DNA from: Metabacillus litoralis
Lineage (GTDB): Bacteria; Bacillota; Bacilli; Bacillales; Bacillaceae
DNA: 64,000 nt
Direction of reading: 5' to 3'
Assembly: GCF_020524045.1 (NCBI RefSeq)
Contig: NZ_JAIVKL010000003.1
Location: 278,147-342,146 of the forward strand
The first letter of the stretch is position 1. Each line of letters starts with the position of its first letter. Positions 1 through 10,755 of the stretch are shown here, piece after piece. Position numbers and translations under genes: made by a program. Below the pieces are notes generated by a model that was given only the letters and a program-made list of their open reading frames with translations, was not told the origin of the DNA and did no database searches.

Positions 1-118
1 CAAAATAAAGAAGCTTACTGAAATGGGATTAATAAAAGATGAACCTGAGGTTATCAAGCTTACACATAAAGGAAAGCTCTTAGGAAATGAAGTGTTTCAA
101 GAATTTCTCCTTTCTTAA
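1..118 (+). CDS. hemW: HemW-like radical SAM protein, C-terminal end only (partial)
   Basis: An open frame enters at the left edge (frame from position 2) and stops at TAA 116-118. Only 38 residues are visible, ending in LGNEVFQEFLLS. This resembles the C-terminal tail of the HemN-like/HemW family (radical SAM heme chaperone), whose last domain is winged-helix-like. The catalytic radical SAM part lies outside the window. The gene directly upstream of hrcA in Bacillus is hemW, so the identity rests on tail similarity plus gene order. An R1 repeat follows 12 bases after the stop. Confidence 0.7.
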   Translation, partial: KIKKLTEMGLIKDEPEVIKLTHKGKLLGNEVFQEFLLS

Positions 119-129
119 ACTTTGTTGTT

Positions 130-291
130 GGCTGTTTTCGCAAACTTTGTTGCTTTTATATACCTGAAGCAATCAGCATTGAATTAAGTCTAGTGGCATC
201 TTTTCTTCTATAGATCGCACTTCTTATGCGATAAAATACTGGTTCTAACAGGTAAAGACGTCAATTTGAAAAATCTTTTTAGAAAAGAGCC
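130..291 (-). repeat. R1 MITE-like element, copy A (162 bp)
   Basis: The element runs from GGCTGTTTTCGCAAACTTTG at 130 to AAAAGAGCC at 291. It is the reverse orientation of the copies at 14158 and 48443 and has the same 162-bp length. The half nearest 130 is very close to those copies; the other half has diverged. The ends form an imperfect 24-bp inverted repeat (GGCT.TTTTC...A...TTGTTGC). No exact flanking duplication is visible here. It fills most of the hemW-hrcA gap. Confidence 0.8.
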
Positions 292-310
292 TTTCATAAA
301 GAGATTATAA

Positions 311-339
311 TTGACATTTTAATTTGATTTTGATAACTT
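311..339 (+). promoter_or_regulatory. Sigma-A promoter of the hrcA operon
   Basis: The -35 is TTGACA (311-316). After 17 bases the -10 is TAACTT (334-339), preceded by an extended -10 TG at 331-332. The start predicted near 346 lies just upstream of the CIRCE operator, as expected for HrcA-repressed promoters. The -10 is a weak match, so the exact hexamer is inferred. Confidence 0.6.
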
Positions 340-350
340 TTTATATATAT

Positions 351-377
351 TTAGCACTCACAATGGTAGAGTGCTAA
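351..377 (+). promoter_or_regulatory. CIRCE operator (HrcA binding site)
   Basis: TTAGCACTC (351-359), nine bases, then GAGTGCTAA (369-377). This is a perfect match to the CIRCE consensus, the operator of the heat-shock repressor HrcA. It sits between the promoter and the hrcA start, so hrcA is autoregulated and grpE-dnaK are controlled with it. Confidence 0.97.
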
Positions 378-393
378 CAGAGGTGATGAATAG

Positions 394-1425
394 TTGCTTA
401 CAGATCGCCAATTATTGATACTTCAAGTAATTATTGATGATTTTATTCATTCTGCACAGCCAGTTGGATCTCGAACATTAGCGAAAAAAGACGAAATTAC
501 GTTTAGTTCCGCTACAATTAGAAATGATATGGCTGATCTAGAGGATTTAGGATTTATTGAAAAAACCCATAGCTCTTCTGGACGTGTGCCGTCAGAAAAA
601 GGGTATAGATATTATGTAGATCATCTGCTAGCTCCACAGCGATTGACAAAAACAGAGGTTTCACAAATTAAGTCAATTTATGCTGAGAAAATTTTCGAAT
701 TAGAAAAAGTTGTTCAAAAATCTGCACAGATTTTGTCAGATATGACAAACTATACGTCAATTGTTTTAGGTCCTAAGGTTAATGAGAATCGGTTGAAACG
801 AATTCAAATTGTACCGATTAATTATGAAACAGCAGTAGCTATTATTGTTACGAATACAGGACATGTTGAAAATAGAACAATTACCTTTCCTGGTGCACTT
901 GATCCAAGTGAAATTGAGAAAATGGTTAACATTTTAAATGAGAGATTATCTGGAGTTCCATTGGTTGATTTACAGGATAAAATTTATAAAGAAGTTGTAA
1001 CTGTATTAAAAGATCATATTGAAAACTATGATATTCTTCTTAAAATGATGGCTGGCTCATTGACGATGGATGCTAGTGAAAAGATATATTTTGGTGGAAA
1101 GACAAATATGCTTAGTCAGCCAGAGTTTGCTGATATCGGCAGAATTCGTTCTTTATTAACGATGATTGAGCATGAAGAAGAGCTTTATGGGCTATTAAAA
1201 ACGAGTCACGCAGGAATCTCTATTAAAATCGGTAAAGAAAATGATAATATGGCAATGGAGAATTGTAGCCTAATTACTGCGACGTATTCGTTAGGTGCTC
1301 AGAAATTAGGTACAATTGCAGTGCTAGGTCCAACAAGAATGGAGTATTCACGAGTAGTAAGTTTATTAACGAGAATGACAAATGATTTGTCCAAAACGTT
1401 AACTGATTTGTATCATGAATCATAA
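394..1425 (+). CDS. hrcA: Heat-inducible transcription repressor HrcA
   Basis: 343 residues, the usual HrcA length. The protein binds CIRCE through an N-terminal winged helix (about 1-75; [18 protein letters not shown] is the recognition region) and has a GAF-like C-terminal domain whose folding depends on GroEL, so free repressor falls when chaperones are busy. The start is TTG at 394, seven bases after AGGTGA (381-386). This start gives the family's usual N-terminus ([11 protein letters not shown]). A CIRCE copy lies directly upstream. It is the first gene of the grpE-dnaK operon. Function is known from the family; identity is clear. Confidence 0.97.
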   Translation: MLTDRQLLILQVIIDDFIHSAQPVGSRTLAKKDEITFSSATIRNDMADLEDLGFIEKTHSSSGRVPSEKGYRYYVDHLLAPQRLTKTEVSQIKSIYAEKIFELEKVVQKSAQILSDMTNYTSIVLGPKVNENRLKRIQIVPINYETAVAIIVTNTGHVENRTITFPGALDPSEIEKMVNILNERLSGVPLVDLQDKIYKEVVTVLKDHIENYDILLKMMAGSLTMDASEKIYFGGKTNMLSQPEFADIGRIRSLLTMIEHEEELYGLLKTSHAGISIKIGKENDNMAMENCSLITATYSLGAQKLGTIAVLGPTRMEYSRVVSLLTRMTNDLSKTLTDLYHES

Positions 1426-1538
1426 GCTTGGCTATATTGTAGTGGATGGGGTAGAGATTACTCCATCCGATTGCCGTGCTTAAATGATAAAAAACATCAT
1501 TTTGATAAATGAATTTTACTTTAAGGGAGGTGAATATC

Positions 1539-3982
<2,444 letters not shown>

Positions 3983-3996
3983 GTCGCAGTAAGGTG

Positions 3997-4035
3997 AAAG
4001 TCAAAGTCAGGCTTGTCTTGACTTTGACTTTTTTT
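3997..4035 (+). terminator. Hairpin terminator between dnaK and dnaJ
   Basis: A 13-bp perfect stem, AAAGTCAAAGTCA (3997-4009) with TGACTTTGACTTT (4019-4031), runs into a T tract. It lies inside the heat-shock operon, so it probably lets only part of transcription through to dnaJ. Confidence 0.85.
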
Positions 4036-4082
4036 GATAAAGGAAAACTTGTTATTCGTTAAACATGGAGTACAACTATATG

Positions 4083-4112
4083 TTGCTTTTCCTTCCTTTA
4101 GAGTGATACAAT
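4083..4112 (+). promoter_or_regulatory. Candidate internal promoter before dnaJ
   Basis: TTGCTT (4083-4088), an 18-base spacer, then TACAAT (4107-4112) with an extended -10 TG at 4104-4105. It lies between the dnaK terminator and dnaJ (start 4148). It would allow dnaJ-prmA-rsmE-mtaB to be expressed without HrcA control. The -35 is poor (only TTG matches). Confidence 0.5.
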
Positions 4113-4147
4113 TTACCTTATGTGAGAAAAATCGGGAGTGAGAATTT

Positions 4148-5269
4148 ATGAGCAAGCGTGATTACTATGAAGTCCTCGGGTTAAGTAAGAACGCGGGTAA
4201 AGATGAGATAAAAAAAGCATATCGAAAGCTTTCTAAACAATATCATCCTGATATTAATAAAGAAGCAGATGCTGTGGACAAATTTAAAGAGATAACAGAA
4301 GCTTATGAAACTTTAAGCGACGATCAAAAAAAATCTCATTATGATCAATTTGGACATACGGATCCTAACCAAGGCTTTGGTGGTGGAGCTGGATTCGGTG
4401 GCGAAGGCTTTGGCTTTGAAGATATTTTTAGCTCAATCTTTGGCGGTGGCACGAGAAGACGAGATCCAAATGCACCACGACAAGGTGCGGATTTACAATA
4501 CACGATGACATTAAATTTTGAAGAAGCGGTATTTGGAAAAGATACAACGATTGAAATTCCTCGTGAAGAAACTTGTGAAACATGTGATGGATCTGGGGCT
4601 CAAAAAGGAACGAAGCCAGAAACATGTACACACTGTGGAGGAAGCGGTCAATTAAGTGTTGAACAAAATAGTCCGTTTGGACGTATTGTCAATCGCCGAG
4701 TGTGTCACCATTGTGAAGGTACTGGTAAGATGATCAAACACAAATGTGGAACTTGCCGTGGAACTGGAAAAGTGAAAAAACGTAAAACAATTTCAGTGAA
4801 AATCCCAGCAGGTGTAGATGATGGTCAGCAATTACGAGTATCAGGACAAGGTGAACCTGGTGTTAATGGGGGGCCTCCTGGAGATCTTTACGTAGTATTC
4901 CATGTAAGAGAGCATGAGTTCTTTGAAAGAGATGGAGATGACATTTATTGTGAAATGCCATTAACATTTGCTCAAGCTGCACTTGGTGATGAAATAGAAG
5001 TACCAACACTACATGGTAAAGTAAAACTAAAAGTTCCTGCAGGTACACAAACAGGCAAGAAATTCCGCTTAACAAACAAAGGTGTGCCAAATGTTAGAGG
5101 TTACGGTCAAGGTGATCAATACGTTATCTTACGTGTCTTAACGCCAACAAATTTAACAGAGAAACAAAAAGATTTATTAAGAGAATTTGCAGAAATCAAT
5201 GGAGATACTCCTGATGAGCATGAAGAAAGCTTTTTTGATAAAGTAAAGCGTGCTTTTAAGGGTGAATAA
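4148..5269 (+). CDS. dnaJ: Chaperone DnaJ (Hsp40, type I)
   Basis: 373 residues. The J domain (1-70) carries HPD at 33-35, which triggers DnaK ATPase. A Gly/Phe-rich linker follows (about 75-105). The zinc-binding region (about 140-215) has all four CxxCxGxG repeats: [32 protein letters not shown]. Two C-terminal beta domains bind substrate. All class I features are intact. It starts at ATG 4148 after GGGAGTGAG. It is separated from dnaK by a 165-base gap holding a terminator and a candidate promoter. Confidence 0.98.
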   Translation: MSKRDYYEVLGLSKNAGKDEIKKAYRKLSKQYHPDINKEADAVDKFKEITEAYETLSDDQKKSHYDQFGHTDPNQGFGGGAGFGGEGFGFEDIFSSIFGGGTRRRDPNAPRQGADLQYTMTLNFEEAVFGKDTTIEIPREETCETCDGSGAQKGTKPETCTHCGGSGQLSVEQNSPFGRIVNRRVCHHCEGTGKMIKHKCGTCRGTGKVKKRKTISVKIPAGVDDGQQLRVSGQGEPGVNGGPPGDLYVVFHVREHEFFERDGDDIYCEMPLTFAQAALGDEIEVPTLHGKVKLKVPAGTQTGKKFRLTNKGVPNVRGYGQGDQYVILRVLTPTNLTEKQKDLLREFAEINGDTPDEHEESFFDKVKRAFKGE

Positions 5270-5321
5270 TTTTTCTTTATTAATGGACAAATGAAAGATA
5301 GAAGGATTGGAGTTGGTAGAT

Positions 5322-6260
5322 ATGAAGTGGTCAGAATTAAGTATTCATACAACACAAGAAGCAGTAGAACCCATTTCAAATATATTGCATGAGGCAGGAG
5401 CAAGTGGCGTTGTTATTGAAGATCTTGCCGATTTAATAAAAGAACGGAGCACTGCCTTAGGTGAAATCTACCAACTTAATCCAACTGATTATCCTGAAGA
5501 GGGCGTACTTGTTAAAGCCTACTTACCAGTTAACAGCTTTTTAGGAGAAACAGTTGATGGCATAAAAGCATCTATAAATAATCTGCTAGTATATGATATT
5601 GATTTAGGTAAAAATCATATTACAATCAGTGAAGTGAATGAAGAAGAATGGGCAACTGCCTGGAAAAAATACTATCACCCTGTAAAAATTTCTGAAAAAT
5701 TCACAATTGTGCCGACTTGGGAAATATATGAACCAGTTAGTTCTGATGAATTAATTATTGAGCTTGATCCAGGCATGGCATTTGGAACTGGAACACATCC
5801 TACAACTGTTTTATGTATACAGGCGTTAGAGAGAACTGTTCAAAAAGATGATACAGTCATTGATGTTGGTACTGGATCTGGTGTATTAAGTATTGCAGCT
5901 GGATTACTCGGTGCTAAACATATCGAAGCTTATGATTTAGATCAGGTTGCAGTTGACAGTGCCCGTTTAAATTGTAAATTAAATAAAGTGCAACAAATTG
6001 TCTCAGTTTCACAAAATAATTTGTTAGATGGTGTGAAAGGTCCTGTAGATCTTATTGTGTCTAACATTCTTGCTGAAATTATTGTTCGCTTTATCGATCA
6101 AGCATATGATGCATTAAAAAAAGACGGAACATTTATTACATCTGGTATCATACAAAACAAGAAACAAGAAGTGAAGGATGCACTTGTGAATGCTGGATTT
6201 ATCATTGAAGAAACAATGGTCATGGAAGACTGGGTAGCATTTATTGCTAAAAAGAAATAA
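5322..6260 (+). CDS. prmA: Ribosomal protein L11 methyltransferase PrmA
   Basis: 312 residues from ATG 5322 ([17 protein letters not shown]), nine bases after GGAG (5309-5312). An in-frame TTG at 5307 would add five residues but overlaps that ribosome binding site. The N-terminal L11-binding domain is about 1-100. The SAM-dependent methyltransferase domain has [28 protein letters not shown] and VSNILAEI. It methylates lysines and the N-terminus of ribosomal protein L11. It follows dnaJ, as in other Bacillus. Confidence 0.95.
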   Translation: MKWSELSIHTTQEAVEPISNILHEAGASGVVIEDLADLIKERSTALGEIYQLNPTDYPEEGVLVKAYLPVNSFLGETVDGIKASINNLLVYDIDLGKNHITISEVNEEEWATAWKKYYHPVKISEKFTIVPTWEIYEPVSSDELIIELDPGMAFGTGTHPTTVLCIQALERTVQKDDTVIDVGTGSGVLSIAAGLLGAKHIEAYDLDQVAVDSARLNCKLNKVQQIVSVSQNNLLDGVKGPVDLIVSNILAEIIVRFIDQAYDALKKDGTFITSGIIQNKKQEVKDALVNAGFIIEETMVMEDWVAFIAKKK

Positions 6261-6264
6261 ATAA

Positions 6265-6277
6265 GGGGTCTGACCCC
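6265..6277. repeat. Short GGGGTC-T-GACCCC palindrome
   Basis: Six-base arms around one base, five bases after the prmA stop and upstream of rsmE. It is strikingly GC-rich for this sequence. I see no second copy in the window. It is too short to be a terminator by itself and has no T tract. Confidence 0.4.
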
Positions 6278-6296
6278 AGGAACTAAGGTGGCTGCT

Positions 6297-7052
6297 TTGC
6301 AAAGGTATTTTATCAGTGAAGAAAAAGCAAATGTAGAATCGAATATTATGATTACAGGTGATGATGTTCATCATATCACACGTGTTTTGCGTATGCAGCC
6401 TGGCAGCAAAATTGTTTGTTGTACAACTGATGGTGTTGAGGCTCTTTGTGAAATAGTTGAATTTACCAATGACCAGGTGAATTGTTCTGTATTAGAATGG
6501 ATGACAGTGAATCGTGAATTACCTGTTTCAATAACCATTTCGAGCGGGTTGCCTAAAGGGGATAAGCTTGAATGGATTATTCAGAAAGGCACCGAGTTAG
6601 GTGCTTCTTCATTTATCCCTTTTAATGCTGCTCGTTCAATTGTAAAACTAGAAGCTAAAAAGGTAGGCAAAAAGGTCGAACGTTGGGAGAAGATTGCGAA
6701 AGAAGCATCAGAGCAATCTTATCGAAATATGATTCCAACCGTTTCTGAACCTAGCTCGTTTGATTCACTATTAAAGAAGGCAAGTAATTATGATGTGAAA
6801 ATAGTTGCTTATGAAGAATCTGCGAAACAAGGTGAAAAGAAAAACTTAGTTCAGGCATTTGATCAATTAAAAGACGGTGATTCCTTGTTTGCCGTTTTCG
6901 GACCTGAAGGCGGATTAACCGAGCAAGAAATAAAAAAACTTGAAGAACATGGTTTTTATATATGTAGTTTTGGTCCAAGAATATTAAGAACAGAAACTGC
7001 CCCTTTATATTTATTATCAGCGGTTTCTTATTATTTCGAATTATTGAGGTGA
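6297..7052 (+). CDS. rsmE: 16S rRNA (uracil1498-N3)-methyltransferase RsmE
   Basis: 251 residues from TTG 6297 (MQRYFISEE), five bases after AAGGTGG (6285-6291). GTG 6288 is possible in frame but poorly spaced. The family has an N-terminal PUA-like domain and a SPOUT (knotted) methyltransferase domain. The SAM-site motifs VFGPEGGLTEQE and FGPRILRTETAPL are present near the C-terminus. It methylates U1498 of 16S rRNA in the small subunit. It lies between prmA and mtaB, six bases before the latter. Confidence 0.95.
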   Translation: MQRYFISEEKANVESNIMITGDDVHHITRVLRMQPGSKIVCCTTDGVEALCEIVEFTNDQVNCSVLEWMTVNRELPVSITISSGLPKGDKLEWIIQKGTELGASSFIPFNAARSIVKLEAKKVGKKVERWEKIAKEASEQSYRNMIPTVSEPSSFDSLLKKASNYDVKIVAYEESAKQGEKKNLVQAFDQLKDGDSLFAVFGPEGGLTEQEIKKLEEHGFYICSFGPRILRTETAPLYLLSAVSYYFELLR

Positions 7053-7058
7053 GGTATA

Positions 7059-8420
7059 ATGCCTACAGTTGCATTTCATACATTAGGTTGTAAAGTAAAT
7101 CATTATGAAACAGAAGCGATTTGGCAGTTGTTTAAAGATGCTGGATATGATCGTACTGAATATGAACGAGTTGCAGATGTGTATGTAATTAATACATGTA
7201 CTGTTACAAATACCGGAGATAAAAAAAGTAGACAGGTTATTCGACGAGCAATTCGTAAAAATCCTGATGGTGTTATTTGTGTAACAGGATGTTATGCTCA
7301 AACCTCTCCAGCAGAGATTATGGCTATTCCCGGTGTTGATATAGTTGTCGGTACACAGGACCGTACGAAAATGCTTGAGTATATCGAACAGTTTAAAGAA
7401 GAGCGTCAACCAATTAATGGTGTTCGAAATATCATGAAAACACGTGTGTATGAAGAGCTTGATGTACCATCATTTACAGACCGTACGAGAGCCTCTTTAA
7501 AGATCCAAGAAGGCTGTAATAATTTCTGTACTTTTTGTATTATTCCTTGGGCACGTGGTTTAATGAGATCTCGAGATCCTAAAGAGGTTGTTGCACAAGC
7601 ACAGCAGCTTGTAAATGCTGGTTACAAGGAAATTGTTTTAACGGGTATTCACACAGGCGGATATGGTGAAGACTTAAAGGATTATAATTTAGCGATGCTA
7701 TTACGTGATCTTGATGAACAGGTAGAAGGTTTGAAGAGAATTCGTATTTCGTCAATAGAAGCAAGTCAAATCTCAGATGATGTGATTGATGTGCTGAAAA
7801 AATCAGATAAAGTTGTAAGACATTTACACATTCCAATTCAATCTGGTTCTGACACTGTCTTGAAGCGTATGCGCAGAAAATACACAATGGAATTCTTTGC
7901 AGAGAGATTAGATCGTCTAAAAGAAGCTTTACCTGGCTTAGCGATTACTTCGGATGTTATTGTAGGATTCCCTGGAGAAACAGAAGAAGAGTTTATGGAA
8001 ACTTTTAATTTTATAAAAAAATATCAGTTTTCTGAGCTTCATGTTTTCCCATATTCAAAACGTACAGGAACACCTGCAGCAAGAATGGATGATCAAGTAG
8101 ATGAAGAGGTAAAAAACAACCGAGTTCATCGCTTAATCGAGCTATCCGATCAATTAGCGAAGCAATATGCTTCACAATTTGAAGATGAAGTGTTAGAAGT
8201 TATTCCAGAAGAAAAGTTCAACAAAGAATCAAATGAAGATTTATATGTGGGATATACAGACAACTACCTTAAAGTAGTATTTCCAGCAAATGAAGAAATG
8301 ATTGGTAAAATTGTAAAAGTAAAAATTTCAAAAGCTGGATACCCATATAATGAAGGAAAATTTGTAAGAATGTTAGACGAACACATAGAAGTTAATGAAA
8401 CGATTCGATTAACATCATAA
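7059..8420 (+). CDS. mtaB: tRNA t6A37 methylthiotransferase MtaB
   Basis: 453 residues. The N-terminal methylthiotransferase domain carries three cluster cysteines (C11, C47, C78). The radical SAM site is EGCNNFCTFC (C153, C157, C160). A C-terminal TRAM domain (about 375-440) follows. MtaB adds a methylthio group to t6A at position 37 of ANN-decoding tRNAs. ATG 7059 follows GAGGTGAGG. It is the last gene of the heat-shock transcription unit, and a strong terminator follows. Confidence 0.96.
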   Translation: MPTVAFHTLGCKVNHYETEAIWQLFKDAGYDRTEYERVADVYVINTCTVTNTGDKKSRQVIRRAIRKNPDGVICVTGCYAQTSPAEIMAIPGVDIVVGTQDRTKMLEYIEQFKEERQPINGVRNIMKTRVYEELDVPSFTDRTRASLKIQEGCNNFCTFCIIPWARGLMRSRDPKEVVAQAQQLVNAGYKEIVLTGIHTGGYGEDLKDYNLAMLLRDLDEQVEGLKRIRISSIEASQISDDVIDVLKKSDKVVRHLHIPIQSGSDTVLKRMRRKYTMEFFAERLDRLKEALPGLAITSDVIVGFPGETEEEFMETFNFIKKYQFSELHVFPYSKRTGTPAARMDDQVDEEVKNNRVHRLIELSDQLAKQYASQFEDEVLEVIPEEKFNKESNEDLYVGYTDNYLKVVFPANEEMIGKIVKVKISKAGYPYNEGKFVRMLDEHIEVNETIRLTS

Positions 8421-8432
8421 AAATTACACATC

Positions 8433-8466
8433 AAAAGGGTTAGTGAAAAGCTAACCCTTTTATTTG
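8433..8466 (+). terminator. Terminator after mtaB
   Basis: AAAAGGGTTAG (8433-8443) pairs with CTAACCCTTTT (8451-8461), followed by a T-rich run. It closes the hrcA-mtaB unit. Confidence 0.9.
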
Positions 8467-8483
8467 TGCATAAATAAATATAT

Positions 8484-8605
8484 GCTGTTTTCAAAAAGAT
8501 TGTTGCTTTTGATACTTTAGTAATTCACTTAGTGTCTGGAGCGTAATAGAACGAACTATTATTATGTTTAGCTAAAACTAAAACAACAAAGTATATGAAA
8601 ACAGC
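8484..8605. repeat. R1-related element, copy B (diverged, about 122 bp)
   Basis: It begins GCTGTTTTC, with TTGTTGC 18 bases in, and ends with AACAACAAAG and GAAAACAGC at 8605. Both ends look like the R1 right end. The interior differs from the 162-bp copies. It occupies the mtaB-deoC gap. Confidence 0.5.
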
Positions 8606-8667
8606 TTCCTAGATATATGAACATCTGAGTGATGATGAAAACAATCAAATGACTAAAAAATCCTTAA

Positions 8668-8697
8668 GAGTACAAATTAAATTTGTACTCGTTTTTA
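8668..8697 (+). terminator. Orphan terminator-like hairpin before deoC
   Basis: GAGTACAAAT (8668-8677) pairs with ATTTGTACTC (8681-8690), followed by GTTTTTATTT. It lies 240 bases beyond the mtaB terminator and about 60 before deoC. It may end a short untranslated transcript or attenuate deoC; I see no ORF for it. Confidence 0.6.
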
Positions 8698-8758
8698 TTT
8701 ATGGAAAATGATAAGATGTAAGAGGTCGGACAACTAAAATTTAAGGAGATGATACATA

Positions 8759-9427
8759 ATGTCAAAAATAGCAAACATGATAGATCATACAGCGTTAAAA
8801 GCAGATACAACAAAAGAAGTAATCGAGAAGCTTTGTCAAGAAGCTAAGGAATATCATTTCGCTTCTGTTTGTGTAAATCCTACGTGGGTCAGCTTGGCTG
8901 CTGAACATTTGAAAGGAACTGATGTGAAAGTATGTACAGTAATTGGCTTTCCATTGGGTGCAAATACTCCCGAAACAAAAGCGTTTGAAACAACAAATAG
9001 CATAGAAAATGGTGCAACTGAAGTGGATATGGTAATCAATATCGGTGCACTTAAAGATAATAATGATGAATTAGTTCAACGTGATATCGAAGCAGTTGTC
9101 CAAGCTGCTACTGGTAAAGCTTTAACAAAGGTTATTATTGAAACGAGCTTACTAACAGAAGAAGAGAAAGTTAGAGCTTGTGAACTTGCTGTTAAAGCAG
9201 GGGCAGACTTTGTTAAAACATCTACAGGTTTTTCAACTGGTGGGGCGACTGTTGAAGATATTACATTAATGAGGAAAACTGTAGGGCCTGATATAGGCGT
9301 TAAAGCTTCTGGAGGAGTAAGAGATACTAAAGGTGCAGAAGATTTAATACAAGCTGGAGCTACACGTATTGGAGCTAGTTCAGGTGTTGCGATTATCAAA
9401 GGTGAAGTTTCAACGTCAGATTATTAA
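8759..9427 (+). CDS. deoC: Deoxyribose-phosphate aldolase
   Basis: 222 residues, full length. It splits 2-deoxyribose-5-phosphate into glyceraldehyde-3-phosphate and acetaldehyde in deoxynucleoside catabolism. It is a TIM barrel with Schiff-base lysine K153 in [14 protein letters not shown] and the assisting lysine K182 in [11 protein letters not shown] 8759 follows AAGGAGATG. It stands alone between mtaB and rpsU rather than in a deo operon with nucleoside transport or phosphorylase genes. Confidence 0.96.
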   Translation: MSKIANMIDHTALKADTTKEVIEKLCQEAKEYHFASVCVNPTWVSLAAEHLKGTDVKVCTVIGFPLGANTPETKAFETTNSIENGATEVDMVINIGALKDNNDELVQRDIEAVVQAATGKALTKVIIETSLLTEEEKVRACELAVKAGADFVKTSTGFSTGGATVEDITLMRKTVGPDIGVKASGGVRDTKGAEDLIQAGATRIGASSGVAIIKGEVSTSDY

Positions 9428-9579
9428 GTGTTTAGCATAAAAATTTATTTAGAATTGACCAATGATTTATTAGAGAGAAAAAGAATGGGAACATAAGTAC
9501 AATCAATAATTAACGATCATCATAAAATAAATGAATAATTCAAACAACTTAATAAAAGAATAAGTTTTTGCTATATCAG

Positions 9580-9608
9580 TTGACCTGTATAATACCTTAT
9601 ATTATAAT
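9580..9608 (+). promoter_or_regulatory. Sigma-A promoter of rpsU-yqeY
   Basis: TTGACC (9580-9585), a 17-base spacer, then a perfect TATAAT (9603-9608). The predicted start is near 9615, about 70 bases before rpsU. Confidence 0.8.
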
Positions 9609-9684
9609 GGCAAAGTACATGTTTTGTTATAGCATGTTTTATTTAAAGTTGTCGATTGGTTGTATTCGGAGGGAGGGAAAGAGA

Positions 9685-9858
9685 ATGTCAAAAACGGTCG
9701 TTCGTAAAAACGAGTCGCTTGAAGATGCTCTTCGTCGTTTTAAACGTACTGTATCTAAAAGTGGTACAATACAAGAAGCTAGAAAGCGTGAATTCTATGA
9801 AAAGCCTAGCGTAAAGCGTAAGAAAAAGTCTGAAGCAGCTAGAAAGCGCAAATTCTAA
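9685..9858 (+). CDS. rpsU: 30S ribosomal protein S21
   Basis: 57 residues from ATG 9685 ([16 protein letters not shown]), preceded by GGAGGGAGGGAAAG. A longer in-frame extension from 9568 crosses the promoter and is not coding. The basic tail [13 protein letters not shown] is typical of bacterial S21, which helps 30S subunits select mRNA. It is co-transcribed with yqeY, 14 bases downstream. Confidence 0.98.
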   Translation: MSKTVVRKNESLEDALRRFKRTVSKSGTIQEARKREFYEKPSVKRKKKSEAARKRKF

Positions 9859-9872
9859 AAGAGGGTGTACGT

Positions 9873-10319
9873 ATGAGTCTTCTTGAACAATTGAATCAAG
9901 ATATGAAACAAGCGATGAAAAACAAAGAAAAAGACAAATTAACTGTCATTCGAATGGTGAAAGCTGCTTTACAAAATGAAGCGATTAAGTCTAGCCATAA
10001 CGAATTGTCTAATGAAGAAGAATTGACAGTACTTTCTCGCGAACTTAAACAACGTAAAGACTCCCTCCTAGAATTTAAAAATGCTGATCGTTTGGACTTA
10101 GTTGAAAAAACACAAGTGGAAATCGATATTTTAGTCGATTATATGCCTGAACAGCTTTCCGAAGAAGAAGTTTCTGAAATTGTTAAACAAACGATCTCAG
10201 AAGTGAATGCTACTTCTAAAGCGGATATGGGGAAAGTAATGGGAGCACTCATGCCCAAAGTTAAAGGTAAAGCAGACGGAAGTCTTGTAAATAAGCTTGT
10301 GCTAAAGCAGCTATCATAA
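9873..10319 (+). CDS. yqeY: GatB/YqeY domain protein YqeY
   Basis: 148 residues, all-helical, matching the YqeY family. The family resembles the tail domain of GatB, the tRNA-dependent amidotransferase subunit, so a tRNA-related role is usually assumed. Conserved features include the long N-terminal helix [20 protein letters not shown], the [11 protein letters not shown] segment and the C-terminal [18 protein letters not shown]. It follows rpsU in one transcript that ends at a strong terminator. The biochemical function is not established. Confidence 0.93.
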   Translation: MSLLEQLNQDMKQAMKNKEKDKLTVIRMVKAALQNEAIKSSHNELSNEEELTVLSRELKQRKDSLLEFKNADRLDLVEKTQVEIDILVDYMPEQLSEEEVSEIVKQTISEVNATSKADMGKVMGALMPKVKGKADGSLVNKLVLKQLS

Positions 10320-10326
10320 ATAAATA

Positions 10327-10359
10327 AGACACCTTGCAGAATATGCAAGGTGTCTTTTT
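10327..10359 (+). terminator. Terminator after yqeY
   Basis: GACACCTTGCA (10329-10339) pairs with TGCAAGGTGTC (10344-10354), then TTTTTA. Confidence 0.92.
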
Positions 10360-10695
10360 ATATGATCTTGACACCTTATGAAATTTTCTTACTAAACATT
10401 TCTAAAGAATATTTACCTGTAGTATGTGAAAAAAAAAATAAAAAAAGAAAGATAATGCTATTGCTCGGAAGTTTTAAATACATGAAATACACAGGATCTA
10501 TTTTTAATGTTATCTAATATTAGAGCTTTTTCTATGTTTATACAAAATAGGGAGGGAAGTAAACTATATAATTGACAATAATGAAATTCAGCTTTTGGAA
10601 AAAGATTATTTACATAGAAAGACTTGGATTTTAAAACAATATAAATAATAAGAATGTCCTTTAATATATATGAAAATTAATATTAATAAAAAGTA
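10360..10695. other. AT-rich non-coding stretch upstream of the floA operon
   Basis: About 335 bases without a supported gene. A ribosome-binding-like GGGAGGGAAG near 10550 is not followed by a start codon and open frame. I see no hairpin, repeat copy or convincing sigma-A promoter. Confidence 0.5.
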
Positions 10696-10722
10696 TGAAA
10701 CTAAATAGGGAACATATACGTA
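10696..10722 (+). promoter_or_regulatory. Sigma-W type promoter of the NfeD-FloA operon
   Basis: TGAAAC (10696-10701), 17 bases, CGTA (10719-10722). This matches the sigma-W consensus (TGAAAC, 16-17 bases, CGTA), and the B. subtilis yqeZ-yqfA-yqfB operon is known to be sigma-W controlled. It lies 34 bases before the start codon. Confidence 0.8.
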
Positions 10723-10755
10723 TTAAGATTATGTAGATTGGGAAGGAGGGAAAAG

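Noticed and set aside
7083..7409. 108-codon minus-strand open frame inside mtaB, and similar antisense frames inside deoC, floA, ispG and pstC
   Set aside because: All lie opposite strongly conserved genes, lack ribosome binding sites, and have compositions expected of antisense shadows.
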